Shown here: positions 8,111-14,665 of the stretch, piece after piece | Layout: every line of letters starts with the position of its first letter | How positions within the stretch are numbered: position 1 is the stretch's first letter | From: an uncultured Algibacter sp. | Lineage (GTDB): Bacteria > Bacteroidota > Bacteroidia > Flavobacteriales > Flavobacteriaceae | Assembly (NCBI GenBank): GCA_947499935.1 | Contig: CANMQH010000027.1 | Coordinates: 1-35,315, forward strand | Direction of reading: 5' to 3' | Length of the DNA stretch: 35,315 nucleotides | Position numbers and translations under genes: made by a program | Notes under the pieces: generated by a model | Database searches by the model: none | What the model was told of the DNA's origin: nothing | Seen by the model: the letters and a program-made list of their open reading frames with translations, nothing else

Positions 8111-8200
8111 AATCCTACTAAAAATTGGGATTAGTTAAACTTACAATATTGAATACATCTTGAAGACTGCTTAAAATTGAGTTTCACTAATAATATCTTC
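8111..8200 (+). repeat. Structured intergenic repeat, copy A
   Basis: This lies in the 373-base gap between genes ending at 8031 and starting at 8405. A hairpin at 8111-8132 (AATCCTACT / TTGGGATT arms, loop AAAA) is followed by about 70 bases that match 12233-12303 at roughly 77 percent identity with one indel (counted by hand). Shared words include TTAGTT, GAATACATCTT/GAGTACATCTT, AGACT and AAAATTG. The two hairpins differ in sequence yet both pair, so the structure seems kept. It could be a small mobile repeat, a 3'-end processing or termination element, or a small RNA. Confidence 0.55.
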
Positions 8201-8206
8201 TCAATT

Positions 8207-8239
8207 AGACCTGTCAGGTTTTAAAAACCTGACAGGTCT
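8207..8239. repeat. REP-like palindrome 1
   Basis: A perfect inverted repeat: 16-base arms AGACCTGTCAGGTTTT and its reverse complement, separated by one base. Its arms are identical to those of the palindrome at 8926-8958, and related to that at 8360-8390. All three surround the RAYT transposase gene, as expected for REP sequences mobilised by such enzymes. Confidence 0.8.
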
Positions 8240-8327
8240 GTATCTGATACCTACAAACCTCAATATAGATTTATTAAAATAAAAAATAATATTATCCTTT
8301 TTTACTTTCAAAAGCTCTTTTTATGGT

Positions 8328-8351
8328 AATTGTTATCTTCGCATAACAATT
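8328..8351. other. Hairpin upstream of the RAYT gene
   Basis: A perfect 9-bp stem, AATTGTTAT with ATAACAATT, and a 6-base loop containing TTCG. It lies between REP palindromes 1 and 2. There is no T-tract, so it is not an obvious terminator. It overlaps a poor -7-like box (TATCTTCG). An operator, or a part of the mobile element, are both possible. Confidence 0.5.
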
Positions 8352-8359
8352 GTAAAAAA

Positions 8360-8390
8360 GCCCTGTGAGGTTTTAAAAACCTGACAGGGC
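8360..8390. repeat. REP-like palindrome 2 (diverged)
   Basis: Arms of 15 bases (GCCCTGTGAGGTTTT and AAAACCTGACAGGGC) pair with a single mismatch and a one-base spacer. The core CCTG(A/T)CAGG and the T/A-rich centre are shared with the two perfect copies, while the outer pairs changed together (AGACC/GGTCT to GCCC/GGGC), which keeps the stem. It ends 14 bases before the RAYT start codon, so the transcript leader would carry it. Confidence 0.75.
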
Positions 8391-8404
8391 TAGAATACCA
8401 GAAA

Positions 8405-9904
8405 ATGGCAATAGAAAAAATAGAAAGAGGTCATTATTATCATATTTTCAATCGTGGAATAAATAGCGCTATTATTTTCAAAACTGAAGATAATATGAGC
8501 TATTTCTTAAAATTGGCTGAAAAACATCTAGACAAAAAAGCAAATGTTATTGCATATTGCCTAATGAATAATCATTTTCACCTGATTGTTAAGATAATTG
8601 AAGGTGAAACCAAAACAACTCAAGCGTTTTCAAATCTTTTTAATGCCTACGCTAAAGCCTTTAATAAGCAACAAAACAGAACGGGAACACTTTTTGAAAG
8701 ACCCTATAAAAGAATAAAAATTAAGGATGAACAGTACTTAAAAAACCTTATTCTTTATGTTCATAAAAATCCTGAAAACCATAGTATCATTAAAAATTTT
8801 GAAGATTATAAGTTTTCGTCTTATCATTCTTATATAACTGAGGCTGGAAAGTATCTTTCTCAAGAAAAAAAGTATATTTTAAATTTATTTGAAGATATTG
8901 ATAACTTTAAATATGTGCACAAATCAGACCTGTCAGGTTTTGAAAACCTGACAGGTCTCAACAACAACAACAACAACAACAATAATAAAGTGACAACCAA
9001 AGACAAATTCTACCAATACATACAAAACCTTCAAGACGCTATCACAACTAAACTTGAAGCCATTGATGGTAAAGCTAAATTTAAAGAAGATATCTGGAAG
9101 CGTCCCGAAGGCGGTGGCGGCAGAACTCGAGTGATTGAAAACGGAAACGTTTTTGAAAAAGGAGGTGTCAATATTTCTGGTGTTAACGGCAAACTCCCCA
9201 AATCTATGCAAACCTATTTTAAGGTTGGCGAAGTCGATTTTTTTGCTTGTGGATTAAGCTTGGTACTACATCCTAAAAACCCCATGGTGCCCACAGTGCA
9301 TGCTAATTGGCGTTATTTTGAAATGTATGATGATAATGGTCCTATTATAGACAGCTGGTTTGGCGGCGGACAAGATTTAACGCCTTATTATCTATTTGAT
9401 GAAGACGCTAAACACTTCCACCAAACCTGTAAAACAGCTTGCGATAAACATAATCCAGAATTTCATACCACATATAAAGCCCGTTGCGATGAGTACTTCT
9501 ATAACGCACATAGAAATGAAGGTCGAGGCATTGGTGGTTTATTTTTCGATTATTGCAAAGCATCAGAGACCATGACTATGGGAGATTGGTACAACTTTGT
9601 AACCGAAGTTGGTGATAGTTTCTTAGATGCTTATGTTCCTATTGTTGAAAAACGAAAAAAATTACCATATACTGAGGCACAACGTCATTGGCAAGAAATA
9701 CGCCGTGGCCGTTACGTAGAGTTTAATTTAGTACATGATAAAGGCACGCTTTTTGGCTTAAAAACCAATGGTCGTATAGAAAGTATTTTAATGAGTTTAC
9801 CACCACATGTGCAATGGGTTTACGACCACCAGCCAGAAGTAGGTAGCGAAGAAGAACGCCTAATACAGGTTTTAAAAAATCCTAAAGATTGGATTCTTAA
9901 ATAA
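8405..9904 (+). CDS. In-frame fusion: REP-associated tyrosine transposase + coproporphyrinogen III oxidase
   Basis: One 499-codon frame without a stop. Residues 1-172 are an IS200-like/RAYT transposase: GHYYHIFNRG near the start, the HUH motif HFH at 57-59 within NNHFHLIVK, GTLFERPYKR at about 94-103, and the nucleophile Tyr118 in LILYVHKNP. Residues 173-185 are translated from a REP palindrome, residues 186-194 are nine Asn from an (AAC)7(AAT)2 tract, and residues from about 196 are full-length HemF. Normal RAYTs end near the FEDIDNFKYVH position and normal HemF is about 300 aa, so both partners are essentially complete. Whether a fusion protein is made or HemF is translated separately (GTG at 8990) cannot be decided from sequence. 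No Shine-Dalgarno sequence is visible for either start, which is normal in this phylum. Confidence 0.85.
   Translation: MAIEKIERGHYYHIFNRGINSAIIFKTEDNMSYFLKLAEKHLDKKANVIAYCLMNNHFHLIVKIIEGETKTTQAFSNLFNAYAKAFNKQQNRTGTLFERPYKRIKIKDEQYLKNLILYVHKNPENHSIIKNFEDYKFSSYHSYITEAGKYLSQEKKYILNLFEDIDNFKYVHKSDLSGFENLTGLNNNNNNNNNKVTTKDKFYQYIQNLQDAITTKLEAIDGKAKFKEDIWKRPEGGGGRTRVIENGNVFEKGGVNISGVNGKLPKSMQTYFKVGEVDFFACGLSLVLHPKNPMVPTVHANWRYFEMYDDNGPIIDSWFGGGQDLTPYYLFDEDAKHFHQTCKTACDKHNPEFHTTYKARCDEYFYNAHRNEGRGIGGLFFDYCKASETMTMGDWYNFVTEVGDSFLDAYVPIVEKRKKLPYTEAQRHWQEIRRGRYVEFNLVHDKGTLFGLKTNGRIESILMSLPPHVQWVYDHQPEVGSEEERLIQVLKNPKDWILK
8926..8958. repeat. REP-like palindrome 3, lying inside the coding frame
   Basis: A perfect 33-base inverted repeat with the same 16-base arms as palindrome 1; only the central base differs (G instead of A). 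It is read in frame as SDLSGFENLTGL at the junction of the transposase and HemF parts. As RNA it would form a very stable stem between the two domains, 31 bases before the candidate GTG start of hemF. Confidence 0.8.
8960..8986 (+). repeat. (AAC)7(AAT)2 trinucleotide tract encoding poly-Asn
   Basis: Seven AAC and two AAT codons in a row give nine asparagines between the REP-derived residues and HemF. A three-base unit can change copy number by slippage without breaking the frame. It begins two bases after the palindrome ends. Confidence 0.85.
8990..9904 (+). CDS. hemF: Oxygen-dependent coproporphyrinogen III oxidase (alternative separate start)
   Basis: HemF converts coproporphyrinogen III to protoporphyrinogen IX with O2 in aerobic heme synthesis, in the cytoplasm. 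From the GTG at 8990 the product is 304 aa, the usual family size. Family motifs are all present: EGGGGRTRV, NPMVPTVHANWRYFEM, SWFGGGQDLTPYY with the conserved Asp, HRNEGRGIGGLFFDY, RRGRYVEFNLVHDKG and GRIESILMSLPP. Flavobacterial homologues typically begin M-KDKFY; here the codon before KDKF is ACC (Thr), so the original ATG seems lost or replaced by the insertion. The GTG two codons earlier is the only plausible independent start nearby. The next heme gene, hemB, is 1.3 kb downstream on the same strand. Identity is certain; the start is not. Confidence 0.85.
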   Translation: MTTKDKFYQYIQNLQDAITTKLEAIDGKAKFKEDIWKRPEGGGGRTRVIENGNVFEKGGVNISGVNGKLPKSMQTYFKVGEVDFFACGLSLVLHPKNPMVPTVHANWRYFEMYDDNGPIIDSWFGGGQDLTPYYLFDEDAKHFHQTCKTACDKHNPEFHTTYKARCDEYFYNAHRNEGRGIGGLFFDYCKASETMTMGDWYNFVTEVGDSFLDAYVPIVEKRKKLPYTEAQRHWQEIRRGRYVEFNLVHDKGTLFGLKTNGRIESILMSLPPHVQWVYDHQPEVGSEEERLIQVLKNPKDWILK

Positions 9905-9932
9905 CGCTTAGACTGTATTATAACACAATATT

Positions 9933-10319
9933 ATGAATTGTTACTGCGGAAATCCAAAACCCTATTCCAGTTGTTGCCAACCCATACATAAAAACAGAGA
10001 TAAGGCCTTAACAGCAGAAGAATTAATGCGCTCTAGATATAGTGCCTTTGTATTAGCAGATGGCGAGTATTTAATGCAAAGCCATCATTATAAAACTCGT
10101 AATTTAAAAGAAAAAAAAGCTATTGTAGCTTGGGCAAAATCTGTACAATGGATAAAATTAGAAATACTCGACACTTCTAAAGGCACAAAAAACGATACAG
10201 AAGGTACCGTAACATTTAATGCCTATTTTTACGAAAATGGAAATGTGAATGTTATTCATGAAAATTCTGCTTTTGTAAAAGAAAATAATCAGTGGCATTA
10301 TTGGGGTAAAAACAATTAA
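9933..10319 (+). CDS. YchJ-like SEC-C motif protein
   Basis: This 128-aa protein begins MNCYCGNPKPYSSCCQPIH, the zinc-binding SEC-C type cysteine motif (C3, C5, C14, C15) of the YchJ/UPF0225 family. The following ALTAEELMRSRYSAFVLAD is the family signature, and the rest (LEILDTSKG, GTVTFNAYF, HENSAFVKENNQWHYW) fits the NTF2-like fold that usually follows. Length matches the family. Its biochemical function is unknown. It starts 28 bases after hemF and could be cotranscribed; there is no terminator between them. Confidence 0.8.
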   Translation: MNCYCGNPKPYSSCCQPIHKNRDKALTAEELMRSRYSAFVLADGEYLMQSHHYKTRNLKEKKAIVAWAKSVQWIKLEILDTSKGTKNDTEGTVTFNAYFYENGNVNVIHENSAFVKENNQWHYWGKNN

Positions 10320-10358
10320 TTTTAAACATTTAAATAAAAGTCTATAATACATTCGATT

Positions 10359-11132
10359 ATGTGGAAAAAATTAAAACGCACCATTTTAATAATTAATTAC
10401 AAAACGGTATTAATTACTGGTTTAGCCATAGCATCTACTGCTATTTGCGCTCATTTTCACATTAAAGCAGATTTTCCATTGACTTTAATAGGCACTGCTA
10501 TTGTATTTCCAATTGTATTTTCTATTGGAGGTGCATACAAACGCCGTGAAGTTACATTAGACGAATATGGTTCTATAAAAGCACATAGTCGGGCATTGTA
10601 TTTTGCAGTTTCGGATTGGTTAGAAAACCCACCAGAGGCTTTAAAATTAGAATTAAAAAATCATTTAGAAACATTTTTAAATTCATGTAAACAAACGTTT
10701 ATAAATCCTGTAGATGATTTAGAGCAAAATGAAAAAGACGTTTATCAAAGTTTTAAAGCATTATCCCTTTTTATAAAAAAAATGCGAACCCATGGCTTAC
10801 CCTCTGGCGAAGCCTCTAGATCTAATCAGTTTTTAAGTAAGATGATGATTTCGTTTGAGCGTATAAAACATATTTATCAATATAGAACCCCCAGAACATT
10901 GCGCACATATAGCGATATTTTTATAGTGGTTTTACCTGTTGTTTATGGCCCTCATTTTGCACATAACCTTAGTGATTATAACTATGGGTTAGAATATGCT
11001 GTTCCTATTTTATTCAGTGTTATTTTAGTAGCTTTAGATAATATCCAATCGCATTTAGAAAATCCATTTGACCAACAAGGCGAAGACGATGTATATATTA
11101 ATTCAGATAAATTTATTAGAAGCTTAGAATAA
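10359..11132 (+). CDS. Bestrophin-like membrane protein
   Basis: This is a 257-aa protein with a hydrophobic pair near the N-terminus (about 17-60), a long cytoplasmic-looking helical middle, and a second hydrophobic stretch at about 185-232. The C-terminal LDNIQSHLENPFDQQGEDD resembles the bestrophin/RFP-TM signature NPFGEDDDD just after the last membrane helix, and RTPRTLRTYSDIF resembles the P-rich segment before TM3. Bestrophins are pentameric anion channels in the inner membrane, but bacterial members differ in ion preference. Similarity is judged by eye. The gene lies between ychJ-like and hemB genes with short gaps (39 and 49 bases). Confidence 0.6.
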   Translation: MWKKLKRTILIINYKTVLITGLAIASTAICAHFHIKADFPLTLIGTAIVFPIVFSIGGAYKRREVTLDEYGSIKAHSRALYFAVSDWLENPPEALKLELKNHLETFLNSCKQTFINPVDDLEQNEKDVYQSFKALSLFIKKMRTHGLPSGEASRSNQFLSKMMISFERIKHIYQYRTPRTLRTYSDIFIVVLPVVYGPHFAHNLSDYNYGLEYAVPILFSVILVALDNIQSHLENPFDQQGEDDVYINSDKFIRSLE

Positions 11133-11181
11133 CTTTTGTTAAATTAATGACACTTTATCTATAATTTAAAATAAAAAAATC

Positions 11182-12171
11182 ATGTTTCCATTAAGACGAA
11201 ACCGAAGACTAAGAACCAGTGAAGCCATGCGTTCATTAGTTCGTGAAACCATTATAACGCCTAACGATTTTTTAGTGCCCCTTTTTGTAGTTGAAGGTAA
11301 AGGCATTAAAGATGAGATTGCTTCTATGCCAAACTATTTTCGTTATAGTTTAGATTTACTTGAAGGTGAAGTAAAAACCTTATGGGAATTAGGATTAAAA
11401 TCGGTATTACTATTTGTAAAAGTGCCCGATAATTTAAAAGACAATAAAGGCGCAGAAGCATTAAACCCTAACGGACTCATGCAACGTGCTATAAAAACCG
11501 TAAAAAATGCTTGTCCAGACATGTTGGTTATGACTGATGTGGCTTTAGACCCATATTCGGCTTATGGGCATGATGGTATTATTGAAAACGGGCAAATTTT
11601 AAATGATGAAACTGCCGAGTTTTTAGCAGAAATGAGCATTTCTCATGCTAAAGCGGGCGCTAATTTTGTGGCACCTAGCGATATGATGGATGGTCGTATT
11701 CTTACCATTCGTGAAGCTCTAGAAGATGAAGGCTATATTAACACTGGTATTATGAGTTATTCAGCTAAATATGCATCGTCTTTTTATGGTCCTTTTCGTG
11801 ATGCTTTAGATTCTGCTCCAGTAGATATGGCTAACATCCCAAAAGACAAAAAAGCCTATCAAATGGATTATGCTAATCGCTTTGAAGCCATTCGCGAAAC
11901 GGAAATGGATATTGATGAAGGGGCTGATATTGTTATGGTTAAACCTGGTATGTCTTATCTAGATATTTTAAGAGATATTAAAAATGAAGTAGATGTACCA
12001 GTAGCAGTATACCAAGTTTCGGGCGAATATGCTATGATTAAAGCTGCAGCCGAAAAAGGATGGTTAAATCATGATGCTATCATGATGGAAACTACAACCG
12101 CTTTTAAACGCGCTGGGGCCGATATTATAGCGAGTTACTTTGCTAAAGATATTGTTAAGCTTATTTCTTAA
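11182..12171 (+). CDS. hemB: Delta-aminolevulinic acid dehydratase (porphobilinogen synthase)
   Basis: HemB joins two 5-aminolevulinate molecules to porphobilinogen in the cytoplasm, the second common step of tetrapyrrole synthesis. The 329-aa length is typical. Active-site lysines are Lys196 (SYSAKYAS) and Lys254 (VMVKPGMSYL); other motifs are RRLRTSEAMR, SDMMDGRI and VYQVSGEYAM. The metal-site loop reads DVALDPYSAYGHDG (119-132) with Asp and Ala where zinc enzymes have three cysteines, so this is a Zn-independent, Mg/K-type enzyme. It follows the bestrophin-like gene by 49 bases. Identity is secure. Confidence 0.97.
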   Translation: MFPLRRNRRLRTSEAMRSLVRETIITPNDFLVPLFVVEGKGIKDEIASMPNYFRYSLDLLEGEVKTLWELGLKSVLLFVKVPDNLKDNKGAEALNPNGLMQRAIKTVKNACPDMLVMTDVALDPYSAYGHDGIIENGQILNDETAEFLAEMSISHAKAGANFVAPSDMMDGRILTIREALEDEGYINTGIMSYSAKYASSFYGPFRDALDSAPVDMANIPKDKKAYQMDYANRFEAIRETEMDIDEGADIVMVKPGMSYLDILRDIKNEVDVPVAVYQVSGEYAMIKAAAEKGWLNHDAIMMETTTAFKRAGADIIASYFAKDIVKLIS

Positions 12172-12210
12172 AAAGATACTAGATCAAAACAATAAAACGT
12201 ATTAAAACAA

Positions 12211-12303
12211 AATCTCGCTGAAAAAGCAGGGTTAGTTCAACGTACAGTTTTGAGTACATCTTATAGACTTATCAAAATTGCCTTTTATTAATAAATATCG
12301 TTA
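12211..12303 (+). repeat. Structured intergenic repeat, copy B
   Basis: Second copy of the repeat at 8111-8200, in the gap between convergent hemB and the histidine kinase gene. The hairpin at 12211-12233 (AATCTCGCT / AGCAGGGTT arms, loop GAAAA) is followed by a tail with TTAGTTCAACGTACAG, GAGTACATCTT and ATCAAAATTG. The end touches the kinase stop codon. It may serve as a terminator for hemB, but the T-rich run is weak. Confidence 0.55.
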
Positions 12304-14523
12304 ATTTAAAGTGGGTTTCTTGTTTAAATTTCTAAGAATCGTAGATAAAAATTGTGAGACATCATAAGGTTTAGGTATAATATCGTTCATGCCCGAATTA
12401 AAGATTTTAATGCGCATTTCTTCTAGCTCAACAGCGGTTAATGCTATTATTGGCACATCTTTATTAAACTGTCTTATAATTGCAGTCGCTTCTATACCAT
12501 TCATTTTGGGCATATTAATATCCATAAGCACCAAACTATAATTAGAATCCTTAATTTTATCAATAGCCTCCTCGCCATTGTTTGCAGTACTGGAAATGTA
12601 ATTATGTTTTTCTAAAATCTTTTGAGTAACTTTTTGGTTTATTTTATTATCATCTACAACTAATATGTGAATATTGTTATTTTGATTTTTATGCAAAACA
12701 TCATCATCTATACCTTTCGTTGAAACTGAATCTATATGGTTTTCATTTTTAGTTAAATCTATAACAAAGCTAAATTCCGAGCCTTGACCAAACTTACTTA
12801 TTAAATTAATTTTACTGCCATACAAACCCAATAGCCTTTTAACTATAGGTAAACCTAAACCAGTGCCTTTATAACTATAATTTTCGTTTTCAACTTGTAT
12901 AAACTCATCAAAAATAGTAGCTTGTTTTTCTTTTGGAATACCAATACCATCATCTCTAATAATAAATTTTATACGATGCTTTCCTTTACCAGTTAACTTA
13001 ACATGTTCTATGTTTAGCCAAATATTACCGTTTTCATTAAATTTAATAGCATTACCTATTAAGTTTATTAAAATTTGTGATAACCTAACAGAGTCCCCAA
13101 TTAAATTATTAGGAACATTTTTATCAATATCTACAGATAATAGATTATTATTTTGCTCTAAAGTAAACCCAAAAGTCTTTGTTATGTTTTTAATTAAATT
13201 ATTTAATTTAAAAGGCGTTTCCTCTAAGCTAAGCGCATCGGCATCCATTTTATTAAGCAACAATACATCATTAATTAATGCCAATAAATAATCTGCAGAA
13301 AATTTGAGAGAATTTAAATTTTGAGAATGAGCCTCTAGCTCTTTATCTTCTTGAAGTATTGAAGTAATTCCTATAACACCATACAGAGGCGTTCGTAACT
13401 CGTGACTAACTGTTGAGAAAAAGTTGTTTTTAATTCTTGTTAAACGCTCTGCCTTTTCTTTAGCGTGCAACAACTCTGTGTTTTTTACTTTTAATATATT
13501 AGCGTATTCTCGTCTGGATTTATAAAGTAAAAAGAATCCTACTAAAGTAAGAAGTAATACAATAGTTACAATTATAAAAATGGTCTTTATTTGATTCGAT
13601 TTATCAATCAACTTATCTAAAAGTTTTTTTTCTTTTAATGCAATTTCTAAATCTTTCTGGTAGACTTCAGAGTTATATTTAGCACTCGCAATCTCTACAG
13701 CTTCCAATTTTTCTTGTGCTGCAATTTTTTCTTCATGAAAGTTTGCTTTTTCTAAACTAGTATAGGCTTCTTTATAATTTTTAGATTCTAAATTTAAGTT
13801 TATCAACAATTCATACACGTTCTTACCTAAATCGTTATAATCCTCTTTATCTACAATTTCTGAAACTTCATCGCAATATTTTTTTGCTTTTTTAAGGTCT
13901 TTTTTAAGATAATAGTAGCGTCCAAATAAAAATTTTATAAAGCCTTTATTAACCTCTGATATTTTTGCACTTTCAGATATAGTATTGGCTTTTTTTAATA
14001 CTTTAAAAGCATCTTCTAACCTATTTAAATCTAAATAAGACCATGCTAAATTAATATAAGTAAGGTACACCTGACTTTGATTCTTCAGCCTTTGATTAAT
14101 ATTTATACTTTTCTCAAAATAATCAATCGCTTTAGTAACCGTTTTATCGTTTTCGCTGTAAATAGACCCCAAATTAGTATAACTCCACGCAATTAGACTA
14201 TCCGATTTAATTTCTAGAGCTATTTGTAGCCCCTTTTCTAAATTAACTCTGGCTTTAATACTATCTTTAGTTGTATAATATACATTGCCCAACAAATCGT
14301 AACCAACAAACCTATAATAATCGGCTTTAAGATGCGTTCCTTTATTTATTAACAAACCACAATTTTTTATAGTTTCTTGGTACTCGTAAGAAAGAAATGC
14401 TTCGGTTGCCGTATTTAATATAGAATCTAAATCTTTTTTTTGGTCAGGTAATATTTCCTGACCTTTAGAGTAATTACTAAGCAGTAAAAACAATATCAAA
14501 ACACAGTGGTTAATTTTAGCCAT
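12301..14523 (-). CDS. TPR-containing hybrid sensor histidine kinase
   Basis: This is a 740-aa protein. A signal peptide (residues 1-21, ending YSKGQ) leads into helical TPR-type repeats (about 35-300) such as AWSYTNLGSIYSENDK, placed in the periplasm. A coiled coil precedes one membrane helix at about 314-334. The cytoplasmic part has HisKA with the phosphoacceptor His374 (TVSHELRTPLYGVIG), a HATPase domain with NLIGNAIKF, DDGIGIP and GTGLGLPIV, and a receiver domain (about 617-735) with Asp624/625, phosphoacceptor Asp668 (LMDINMPKMNG) and Lys718 (IPKPYD). This is the one-membrane-helix TPR hybrid kinase layout common in flavobacteria. No DNA-binding output follows and no partner regulator is adjacent, so the target is unknown. 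It is convergent with hemB and divergent from the CNNM-like gene. Confidence 0.93.
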   Translation of the reverse strand: MAKINHCVLILFLLLSNYSKGQEILPDQKKDLDSILNTATEAFLSYEYQETIKNCGLLINKGTHLKADYYRFVGYDLLGNVYYTTKDSIKARVNLEKGLQIALEIKSDSLIAWSYTNLGSIYSENDKTVTKAIDYFEKSININQRLKNQSQVYLTYINLAWSYLDLNRLEDAFKVLKKANTISESAKISEVNKGFIKFLFGRYYYLKKDLKKAKKYCDEVSEIVDKEDYNDLGKNVYELLINLNLESKNYKEAYTSLEKANFHEEKIAAQEKLEAVEIASAKYNSEVYQKDLEIALKEKKLLDKLIDKSNQIKTIFIIVTIVLLLTLVGFFLLYKSRREYANILKVKNTELLHAKEKAERLTRIKNNFFSTVSHELRTPLYGVIGITSILQEDKELEAHSQNLNSLKFSADYLLALINDVLLLNKMDADALSLEETPFKLNNLIKNITKTFGFTLEQNNNLLSVDIDKNVPNNLIGDSVRLSQILINLIGNAIKFNENGNIWLNIEHVKLTGKGKHRIKFIIRDDGIGIPKEKQATIFDEFIQVENENYSYKGTGLGLPIVKRLLGLYGSKINLISKFGQGSEFSFVIDLTKNENHIDSVSTKGIDDDVLHKNQNNNIHILVVDDNKINQKVTQKILEKHNYISSTANNGEEAIDKIKDSNYSLVLMDINMPKMNGIEATAIIRQFNKDVPIIALTAVELEEMRIKIFNSGMNDIIPKPYDVSQFLSTILRNLNKKPTLN

Positions 14524-14552
14524 ATTGGCAATAATTGTGGAGGTTTGTATTG

Positions 14553-14582
14553 TAAAGTTATAATATTAAATGGCATATCCAA
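14553..14582 (-). promoter_or_regulatory. Putative Bacteroidota-type promoter of the hybrid kinase
   Basis: Read on the minus strand: TTG (14582-14580), 19-base spacer, then TAACTTTA (14560-14553), one mismatch from TAnnTTTG. It lies 30 bases before the kinase start codon. Spacing fits the -33/-7 arrangement known in this phylum. Confidence 0.4.
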
Positions 14583-14665
14583 AGATTTAAACCATTAATG
14601 AAATTAATAAAACCTTCTATTTTATAATTATTCTATAAATTAGCAATTAATTAAAATCCTTTTTA

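Larger units (their letters stand above)
8207..8958 (+). mobile_element. RAYT/REP element (REPtron-like) inserted at the 5' end of hemF
   Basis: The element is delimited here by the outermost identical palindromes (8207-8239 and 8926-8958). It contains a third, diverged palindrome at 8360-8390 just before the transposase start, an extra hairpin at 8328-8351, and the transposase frame from 8405. REP-associated tyrosine transposases are Y1 HUH enzymes that act on REP hairpins in single-stranded DNA; they do not usually leave target-site duplications, and I see none. The right end lies within about 32 bases of the first hemF codon. The exact ends are uncertain; the left end could be 8360 instead of 8207. 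Confidence 0.6.

Noticed and set aside
8960-8986. AAC repeats as a CRISPR-like or tandem-repeat array
   Set aside because: Three-base units with no spacers; it is a simple coding microsatellite.
8933-9211. Open frame on the minus strand across the palindrome, AAC tract and hemF start (92 codons)
   Set aside because: It is antisense to hemF, and its poly-Val stretch is the complement of the AAC tract.
12301-14523. Histidine kinase as regulator of the heme genes
   Set aside because: It is convergent to hemB and shows no link to heme; nothing in the sequence supports this beyond proximity.
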